Assembly: GCA_045643145.1 (NCBI GenBank)
Contig: JAZUKG010000212.1
Coordinates: forward strand, 1 to 12,590
Reading direction: 5' to 3'
Source of the DNA: SVFI01 sp045643145
GTDB lineage: Bacteria > Bacillota > Clostridia > Lachnospirales > Lachnospiraceae
Length of the DNA: 12,590 nucleotides
Of this stretch, positions 6,517 to 12,590 are shown piece by piece. How positions within the stretch are numbered: position 1 is the first letter of the stretch; the number at the start of each line of letters is the position of its first letter. Below the pieces are notes generated by a model, which was not told the origin of the DNA, ran no database searches, and saw only the letters and a list, made by a program, of their open reading frames with translations. The position numbers and the translations under genes are program-made.

Positions 6517-9500
6517 TTATTCAGTAGCATTCTTTATGTTGTAAAAGCTCAGAGAGGAAACGTTTTGTGATAACCACTCGCACATTTCGTAATCATAATA
6601 GATATACTGTTCTTCGTCATTTCCAATCTCAATGGCACTGATGATATTGTCGCTAAGGAGCCATGCCGGGTTCATTCCGAGCGGCAGGAAAAGCTTCTGG
6701 CCTTTAATCTGACAGATGACTCTAAATGCATTAAATCCGTAATCAGTGCTGTCTGCAGGCATAAAATATAGAGTGAGATTTTTGCCTTCAAAATCTGTGT
6801 TTGACAGTTCTAAATACATCGCATCATATTCTGTACCGGATATGATTTCTGTCGAAAAATCAAGTGACATATCCAGTGCTATCTTTTTTTCTGTATCAAG
6901 GATGCCATTCATGCTATCAAAAGACTGGCCAAAGTTTGCGGCAATCTGTCCGAAATCCAGTTCCGTATGATAGGCTCTGTAATCACTTCCTGTAGATCCG
7001 TTTGCTGCAATATGAGGATTGATGATGCCGTGGTTTGTGACAGCAGAATCAGAAATATACTCGGTTGTATAAACGGTATCTGTCAGCATGGCATATAGCT
7101 CAGCAGGATACAATGCATCATCTTCTTCATCATATACATAATCGTGAGTCAGGACATATTCATAAATATAATAACTACTCATCGGCTCTAATAAAAAGAT
7201 GACCGGACGACGTTTCTTTACCTGCTCCAGTATTTCCATCTGGGCATCGTAGCTCTTGCCTGCCTGAATGAATCCGGTAGCGCAGGTCTTGGCATTTAAG
7301 TAATAATAAAAGCCTTGCCCGTCAAATCCCATATAACATAAGTCAAAGAGCGCTTCGTCGACAGAATGCTTTTTTAATGCTTCTTCACATTTGGTCATGA
7401 CGGCATCATATTTTTCGAGGTAACCAATCTGATCGCTGACCATAAAACCGTTTCCCAGGTTGTCGGCATGAGGGATATTCAGCTCATCCATACGGGTCAT
7501 AATATCAGGTACTTCATAGTGATGGAATACTTTATCTGCATCATCCATAACCAGTCCTGCATCCGGATTTGGATAAATCCACATATCCGGAAACTTCATA
7601 GAGGATACCTTTTGATAAATCATTCCCGGCAGAGAAAAACAAATACCGAGTATCAGCATTAGGATGGCAGATGACTTCCTTTTGTCTTTGATTTCAGATA
7701 ATAAAATAATCGGCAAGAACATTCCGAGTGTGGCAATGAGCACAGGAGCGGTTCTCGAAAGAATCATATTGACATCTGCTCTGACGAGGGTGTAGCTATA
7801 GGAAACAGCCAGTGTGATCATACCTGCCGGCATAGCCAGTGCCAGTGAAGACATTTTTCTATCTGCCTTTTTCATCCATGCAAATAACAGGAATGCAAAT
7901 ATCCAAAGTCCCAGCATCGGAAGTAAAAATCTGTAGGAAAGAAAGATTAGACTTCTGATGGTTTCCTGAGAGGATAAGTACGGCATGAAAAAGGCCGGTG
8001 TGTCCTGACCCCAGATAGAAATGCCGTCAGCCTGAATGGTCTGTCCGCTGTAGGTCAAGGTATGCATTGCCATGTTTTTAAGTAGTGGCAGGTAACAAAT
8101 GATAATGCCGAGAAGCATATACAAATATGGATTGATAAGGAGCTTTTTCTTATCTGAAAGCTTTAGCAGTAGTGTAAACATATAAATGCCAAGAGGCAAA
8201 GTGCCAACTAATACTGCTGCACCATACAGCGGATAATAAAGACCTGCCAAAAAGCAGGATAAAATCCATGTAAAGAAAAAGCCTTTTGGTTTATCCTTAA
8301 ATACCGGAAGGAATACCAGTAATAAAACCGGAAGTACCATATACTGTCTGTTGTAGCTCGGGAGCGCAAAAAAGATGGCAAACATCAGACTGTAAGCACC
8401 GCCTACATGACGATATATCAGATACATGGTAATCAGAGCAAACAGTGTAACTGTCACACTAATAGCCGGAGAATAGTCAGAGACTGTGCCTCGAAACAGA
8501 ACATTTTGAATAAAGCCGTTTACCATAGGAAACAGACCGGATACCGGTGTGTATTCTTTGTAGGCACTTTGGCCCAGGGTGACAATCTGCTGCCAAGGAA
8601 TCAACTGCTCGCCGTGGTGATGCTGATCCGGCTGCGCATAAAGCGGTGCAGCGCTAAAGGAATTGTAAACAAACACGGTGAGTGCTGTGGATACATAAGA
8701 TAAACGAGCTATTGATAAATCCTTTACAGCTGAAAAATTCTTACCGGATTTATAAATGGCATATGCACATAACAGCAGTATCAATAAAAGATAAAATACA
8801 TAATAAAGCGGTGCAAAGCGAAGCTTCATCATTTGTCCCTGATACTCATAGGTATCAATGAGAAATACGATTAAGCATAGCGGAATGATGCACTGCAGAG
8901 CCATCACAATACGCTTGATAGTTTCGGTGGTTTTTGCTTTATAAACCACTGCGAACAGATAAATCAAAAGACCGGTAATCAGAGTAGTGAAATAGATTCT
9001 GAGAGAACTTCCGATTTCACGATTTATAAAATAAGAAAGCAGCGTCAGAACTGCAATGTTTGCATAGTAAACAAATACCGGAAAAGCTAAATACAGAGAA
9101 AAATCAAAATCCTTTTTCTGTCTGACAATCCATAAAGCCAGGAAATAGACCAGCCCGATGACGAGAATGGGCTGCACCTGTCCAAACACAATTGCATGAG
9201 TCAGAAGCGGTAAAATAAAAATCAGTCCATAAACCGGAAACGGGAATGGGATACGACTGCTTTTGGCGGATAAGGAATCGTTGGTATTTGAATTTGCTTT
9301 TTTCTTTGTCAAAAGATAGGAGATAAAAAATACAAAACCTCCGATGACAAGACCTAAAATAGAAAGCTTCCAAAACAGTGATAATTCGGCTGCCTTGTTA
9401 AGGCCGGTTCTGGCCAGAGTTTCGATGATGATATCATCAAAGACCATGGGCGTTTGCACCAGTTTTGGAAAGAACACCAGGAATAATGCACCGCAGACGA

Positions 9501-9540
9501 GTAGCGCGGTGAGCATTGCTATGATAAATGTCAGTAACAT
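6517..9540 (-). CDS. Large polytopic membrane protein, putative GT-C-type glycosyltransferase with C-terminal extracytoplasmic domain
   Basis: A 1007-residue protein. Residues 1 to about 643 contain roughly 18 hydrophobic helices; residues about 645-1007 are soluble, aromatic-rich and predicted to lie outside the cell. A polar loop after about the ninth helix reads AQPDQHHHGEQLIPWQQI (302-319) with D305, H307-H309 and E311, followed by YKEYTPVSGLFPMVNGF. This resembles the acidic/histidine catalytic loop of GT-C glycosyltransferases, which take sugar from polyprenyl-phosphate carriers on the outer membrane face. The C-terminal part includes KKRRPVIFLLEPMSSYYIYEYVL (775-797) and a beta-rich tail (about 885-975) that could be a sandwich-type carbohydrate-binding module. 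The start is fixed by AAGGAG on the minus strand about seven bases upstream. The roughly 280-residue multi-helix stretch before the putative core is unusual. The acceptor and donor are unknown. The GT-C assignment is inference from topology and this loop. Confidence 0.72.
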   Translation of the reverse strand: MLLTFIIAMLTALLVCGALFLVFFPKLVQTPMVFDDIIIETLARTGLNKAAELSLFWKLSILGLVIGGFVFFISYLLTKKKANSNTNDSLSAKSSRIPFPFPVYGLIFILPLLTHAIVFGQVQPILVIGLVYFLALWIVRQKKDFDFSLYLAFPVFVYYANIAVLTLLSYFINREIGSSLRIYFTTLITGLLIYLFAVVYKAKTTETIKRIVMALQCIIPLCLIVFLIDTYEYQGQMMKLRFAPLYYVFYLLLILLLCAYAIYKSGKNFSAVKDLSIARLSYVSTALTVFVYNSFSAAPLYAQPDQHHHGEQLIPWQQIVTLGQSAYKEYTPVSGLFPMVNGFIQNVLFRGTVSDYSPAISVTVTLFALITMYLIYRHVGGAYSLMFAIFFALPSYNRQYMVLPVLLLVFLPVFKDKPKGFFFTWILSCFLAGLYYPLYGAAVLVGTLPLGIYMFTLLLKLSDKKKLLINPYLYMLLGIIICYLPLLKNMAMHTLTYSGQTIQADGISIWGQDTPAFFMPYLSSQETIRSLIFLSYRFLLPMLGLWIFAFLLFAWMKKADRKMSSLALAMPAGMITLAVSYSYTLVRADVNMILSRTAPVLIATLGMFLPIILLSEIKDKRKSSAILMLILGICFSLPGMIYQKVSSMKFPDMWIYPNPDAGLVMDDADKVFHHYEVPDIMTRMDELNIPHADNLGNGFMVSDQIGYLEKYDAVMTKCEEALKKHSVDEALFDLCYMGFDGQGFYYYLNAKTCATGFIQAGKSYDAQMEILEQVKKRRPVIFLLEPMSSYYIYEYVLTHDYVYDEEDDALYPAELYAMLTDTVYTTEYISDSAVTNHGIINPHIAANGSTGSDYRAYHTELDFGQIAANFGQSFDSMNGILDTEKKIALDMSLDFSTEIISGTEYDAMYLELSNTDFEGKNLTLYFMPADSTDYGFNAFRVICQIKGQKLFLPLGMNPAWLLSDNIISAIEIGNDEEQYIYYDYEMCEWLSQNVSSLSFYNIKNATE

Positions 9541-9665
9541 ATTTTTCTCCTTTATAAAATGTCTGATACATAGGATATTATAAAAGTTTGCGTATGATTT
9601 GACAATACAAGCCGGGGTGGGTAAACTGAAAAAAGAATATCTAAAAAAATAAAGGATTTTAATCT
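9541..9665. promoter_or_regulatory. Divergent promoter region with overlapping -35 boxes
   Basis: The plus-strand promoter has a consensus -35 TTGACA (9599-9604), a 17-base spacer and -10 TAAACT (9622-9627), with a start near 9634. It serves the 533-residue membrane-protein gene, whose AAAGGA ribosome binding site is at 9651-9656. The minus-strand promoter has -35 TTGTCA (9605-9600), a 17-base spacer and a consensus -10 TATAAT (9582-9577). It gives a leader of about 30 bases and serves the 1007-residue gene. The two -35 hexamers share bases 9600-9604. No separate operator palindrome is obvious. Confidence 0.75.
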
Positions 9666-11267
9666 ATGAAAAATAAAAGAAAAAAAGAACAAACAGAGAA
9701 AAAGTCAGGCCTGAATCTGAGTGATTTGGCAGGCTTTCTCTTAGTAGGGGTTACCGTACTTTGCCTGTGCCTTTTCTGCCTGTTTTGTTTTGATAATTTA
9801 ATGCACTCGGATACGACTGCAGAAGTGATTCTCAGTAAGCTTTTGAGAAATGAAAACAGATTCATTTCACCAAACTGGTTTTATTCGACAGAAATTCGAA
9901 TCGTATACTCGCATCTGATTATGATGCCGCTTTTCTATCTGACATCAGATATGCATCTGGTAAAGCTGATTTCCATCTTTATCTTTTATGTGCTGTTGAT
10001 TCTGGCCTATGTGTATCTGGTAAAGAGATTTAAATTTAAAAGGTCGCTTTCACTGTTAGTATTGGCGCTTTTATTTGCACCGGTATCAAATGAATATCTG
10101 GATATGATGTTTATCGGATGCTTTTACACCTCACAGACGATTTGCAGCTATTTGATTTTGTCCCGGGCACTTAAAAAGGAAAACAGCAAAAAAGAAATGT
10201 GGATTGCTTTTGCCCTTCAGTGCGTTGCTGCTTTTATCTTAGGCCTTTCCGGGCTCAGATACTTGGCCAGTCTTTACCTTCCGTTATTACTCGGATACGG
10301 ATATTTTGTCTTTATGGAAAAGGGCAAGGACTCAAAAGACAATCTGTATAAGCTGGGAAGATTTTTTGTGATGACCGGCTTTGCGGGAGCAGGCTTTTTG
10401 GTAAACAAAGGATACCTGGCTACGCATTACAGCTTTGATACGACTTCGCAGGTGGCATTTGTACCGCTCTCTGAAGTACCGGACAGATTTATCAATTCCA
10501 TCAAGCTCATGCTGGAATTTATGGGATACAGACAGCTGGCAGTGGTAACTCCTCTGGGCCTGGTAAATACTGTGAAGTTTGCATTCTTTTTACTGTTAGT
10601 AGGAATGACAGTCTATTTATGGATTCACAAAAAAGAACTGTTAACAGAAGTGGAAAGAATCTTTTTATACTTCTTTGTATTCCTGTTTGCGATTAACTGG
10701 TACATGCTGATTTTTACCGATGTACTGATGCAGTACCGCTATTGGCTGATTGTATATGTGTTTGGAATCTTTTTATTTGGAATCGGCCTGAGTAAAATTG
10801 AGTTTACGACAAAGTATCAAAAGTTATTCATAACTCACTTTTTAGCGCTGGTAGTATTGGCTTCCCTGTATGGAGAATTGTGGCAGGATACCAAATACAA
10901 CGACTGTGAGAAAAGATACGGTTATATGGAATTTTTACAGGAAAATGAGTATGACTTTGGATATGCCACTTTTTGGAATGCTTCAGTGACAGAATTTTTG
11001 GCAAATGGAGATATTCATGTAGGAAGTCTGGGCGGAAACGACTGGGGAGCTCGTCCGTATGAATGGCTCTCACCAAAGGAATATTACAGAGCCGGTTATC
11101 ATCAGGGGAAGGTATTCCTCCTATTGGCCAGATCAGAAGAAGCCGGAATGCTCAAAGGCGACTTTACGATCATGGATGATGCCAAGCTCGTATATGAAGA
11201 CGAATACTATGCCATCTATGAAGGACAAGAAGGTATGTATCTGTATTCAGAAGGATATGAGCCGTGA
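9666..11267 (+). CDS. Polytopic membrane protein, putative GT-C-type glycosyltransferase
   Basis: A 533-residue membrane protein with a lysine-rich cytoplasmic N-terminus (1-14), a first helix at about 21-43 and roughly ten further helices to about residue 402. A soluble extracytoplasmic tail of about 130 residues follows. Just after the first helix comes MHSDTTAEVILSKLLR (46-61) with D49 and E53, then FISPNWFYSTEIRIVYSHL (66-84). An acidic motif in the first outer loop followed by P-x-W is the layout of GT-C glycosyltransferases and related surface-glycan proteins. The tail contains YDFGYATFWNASVTEFLANG (429-448) and SPKEYY...GKVFLLLA, a pattern I associate with a widespread but uncharacterised Firmicutes membrane-protein family. 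The gene is driven by the divergent promoter and followed after 48 bases by another protein of similar type, probably in one operon. Catalytic activity is inferred, not shown. Confidence 0.72.
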   Translation: MKNKRKKEQTEKKSGLNLSDLAGFLLVGVTVLCLCLFCLFCFDNLMHSDTTAEVILSKLLRNENRFISPNWFYSTEIRIVYSHLIMMPLFYLTSDMHLVKLISIFIFYVLLILAYVYLVKRFKFKRSLSLLVLALLFAPVSNEYLDMMFIGCFYTSQTICSYLILSRALKKENSKKEMWIAFALQCVAAFILGLSGLRYLASLYLPLLLGYGYFVFMEKGKDSKDNLYKLGRFFVMTGFAGAGFLVNKGYLATHYSFDTTSQVAFVPLSEVPDRFINSIKLMLEFMGYRQLAVVTPLGLVNTVKFAFFLLLVGMTVYLWIHKKELLTEVERIFLYFFVFLFAINWYMLIFTDVLMQYRYWLIVYVFGIFLFGIGLSKIEFTTKYQKLFITHFLALVVLASLYGELWQDTKYNDCEKRYGYMEFLQENEYDFGYATFWNASVTEFLANGDIHVGSLGGNDWGARPYEWLSPKEYYRAGYHQGKVFLLLARSEEAGMLKGDFTIMDDAKLVYEDEYYAIYEGQEGMYLYSEGYEP

Positions 11268-11298
11268 TAAGATTGTTGTTATTGATAATCGATCTTAT
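11267..11298 (+). other. Hairpin at the junction of two membrane-protein genes
   Basis: ATAAGATTG (11267-11275) pairs with CGATCTTAT (11290-11298), nine pairs including one G-U wobble, around a 14-base loop. It begins at the last base of the upstream stop codon and ends directly before AGGAG (11299-11303). There is no T run after it, so it is not a convincing terminator. It may protect or process the mRNA or modulate translation of the next gene. Confidence 0.45.
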
Positions 11299-11315
11299 AG
11301 GAGTACGGAGTTTAT

Positions 11316-12590
11316 ATGAAAAAAATAAGTACGCTTTTGCAAAATATAGCCGTTGTGATTAGCTTTTTTTTAGTGGCTGTTATTACAATTCCAACACTAT
11401 TTTATGTTTCGGATGATTTTACCTATTTACAGAAGATAACGGATAAACCATATCTTATCGTATGGGCGATTTCACTGGCACTTGCGATATTCTTTTATCA
11501 GTGCTTTCGATTCATCAATCGAATGAATGAGAAGAAAGCGCAAATGGCAGCAATCATTGTTTCAGTTATCATGGTAGGATTGCAGCTTATCGTTCTGTTT
11601 GGACTGGATATTATCCATACAACAGATGATTTCTATATCATGGATCAGGCAAAGGCATTGGTAGACGGTACAAAGATTCAAATTGAAACAAACCAGCCTA
11701 CCGGCTATTTTTCCATTTACGGAAATAACTATTTCCCTGTCATCATAACCAAATGGCTATTTCAACTAGCCTCATTATTTCATATCTCGGATTTAGACAA
11801 GGTATTATCGGTATTTAACCTGCTTTGTATAGATGGGGCAGTATTATTCTTATACTTGCTTCTGAAAAGAGAAAAGAGTGTTCAAAATGCATTAAAGGCA
11901 CTTATACTGTGTGCTTTTAATCCCATTGCTTATACCTATATCCATTGGACTTATACCAATAGTTACAGTTTTGTATTTATGACCTTAAACATTGACCTGT
12001 ATTATCGCCTGAAAAGACAAAGTGTCTTTTGGAAAAAGTATCTCTTGGCGATATTAATGGGATTATCAATTGTAATCGGTTATTATATTAGACCGACCTC
12101 GCTAATTCCGGTTATGGCAATTTTTATCTATGAAATCTTATCTAAACTTCGAATGAATAAGGAAGAATTTAAGATTTCCAAAACAGGTATCATGCATACA
12201 GTAGTAGCCTTTGTATTGGCACTTGGTATTATGCTACTGACATTTACCGGTATTAACAAAGCATGTGATAAGGTATTTGTCAGCAGAGATCTAAATTTCC
12301 CTATCACGCATTGGCTAATGATGGGAATACATGATGATTTTGATTTCAACTGGGTACGATATACCGCCAGCTTTCCAACCAAGAATGAAAAAGTGGAAGC
12401 AAATCTTGAGAACATAAAAGAAGCTATATCAGACTACGGAGCAAAAGGTCTTATCAAACACTTTTGGATAAAGACACCGAGTACATGTTCAGATGGTAAT
12501 GCATCGGGTTCCTATCGAAACAGACAGACATTTAATAAAAGTAATGCACTGTATCAGCTGTGGAACGGAAATATGACAGACTTTTGGCTA
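11316..12590 (+). CDS. Polytopic membrane protein, putative GT-C-type glycosyltransferase (3' end outside window)
   Basis: Translation from the ATG at 11316 stays open for 425 codons to the window edge, so this is a real gene cut at its 3' end. GGAG lies five bases before the ATG, with AGGAG further up. Helices are visible at about 10-30, 45-63, 78-100 and 160-311 (several). A short outer loop after the third helix reads HTTDDFYIMDQAKALVDG (101-118), with D104 and D105 as candidate metal/donor-binding residues, followed by GYFSIYGNNYFPVIITKW. FPITHWLMMGIHDDFDFNWVRY (328-349) and the later NIKEAISDYGAKGLIKHFWIKTPSTCSDG (366-394) match the P-x-TH-x-x-MMG and K-x-x-x-x-x-DG patterns of Gram-positive PMT-like glycosyltransferases. 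It is probably co-transcribed with the preceding membrane-protein gene. The C-terminus is unseen, and donor and acceptor are unknown. Confidence 0.78.
   Translation, partial: MKKISTLLQNIAVVISFFLVAVITIPTLFYVSDDFTYLQKITDKPYLIVWAISLALAIFFYQCFRFINRMNEKKAQMAAIIVSVIMVGLQLIVLFGLDIIHTTDDFYIMDQAKALVDGTKIQIETNQPTGYFSIYGNNYFPVIITKWLFQLASLFHISDLDKVLSVFNLLCIDGAVLFLYLLLKREKSVQNALKALILCAFNPIAYTYIHWTYTNSYSFVFMTLNIDLYYRLKRQSVFWKKYLLAILMGLSIVIGYYIRPTSLIPVMAIFIYEILSKLRMNKEEFKISKTGIMHTVVAFVLALGIMLLTFTGINKACDKVFVSRDLNFPITHWLMMGIHDDFDFNWVRYTASFPTKNEKVEANLENIKEAISDYGAKGLIKHFWIKTPSTCSDGNASGSYRNRQTFNKSNALYQLWNGNMTDFWL

Noticed and set aside
11059..11319. An 86-codon plus-strand open frame overlapping the end of the 533-residue protein gene and the next gene's start
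   Set aside because: It is out of frame with a well-supported gene, has no recognisable features, and is explained as a shadow.

Overview
The window looks like chromosomal DNA of an anaerobic gut-type Firmicute, most likely a Lachnospiraceae/Clostridia member. This is inferred from moderate GC, AGA-rich arginine codons, strong AGGAGG-like ribosome binding sites, oxygen-sensitive enzyme families (iron-dependent alcohol dehydrogenase, an aldo/keto reductase with two 4Fe-4S motifs) and Gram-positive-style polytopic surface-glycan proteins. There are nine protein genes. Two are cut by the window edges: the first lacks its start and the last lacks its end. I see no RNA genes, insertion sequences, CRISPR arrays, phage genes or defence genes.

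Region A (1-2052) holds the 3' part of a MATE-family efflux transporter. It is followed after 10 bases by a PLP-dependent threonine-aldolase-like lyase, and the two are probably co-transcribed.

Region B (2053-6500) is a self-contained transcription unit. It has a 201-base leader with an extended -10 promoter and a perfect palindrome, then four co-directional enzyme genes: an iron-containing alcohol dehydrogenase, an aldo/keto reductase with a C-terminal double 4Fe-4S domain, a divergent FMN-type alpha-hydroxy-acid oxidase relative lacking two family arginines, and a xylose-isomerase-like TIM-barrel enzyme. A strong hairpin terminator closes it and also serves the convergent gene. A long hairpin resembling the leader palindrome sits between the second and third enzyme genes. 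Three oxidoreductases of unrelated fold plus an isomerase/epimerase suggest a small catabolic or fermentative pathway for a sugar, polyol or hydroxy acid. The substrate cannot be read from sequence, and no transporter or regulator is in the unit.

Region C (6500-12590) encodes three large membrane proteins that look like GT-C-type (polyprenyl-phosphate-sugar-dependent) glycosyltransferases or close relatives. A 1007-residue protein lies on the minus strand. A 533-residue protein and a third protein of more than 425 residues lie on the plus strand. They are transcribed divergently from a 125-base intergenic region whose two promoters have -35 hexamers overlapping by five bases, so RNA polymerase probably cannot occupy both at once. 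The likely job is decoration or assembly of a cell-surface glycan at the outer face of the membrane.
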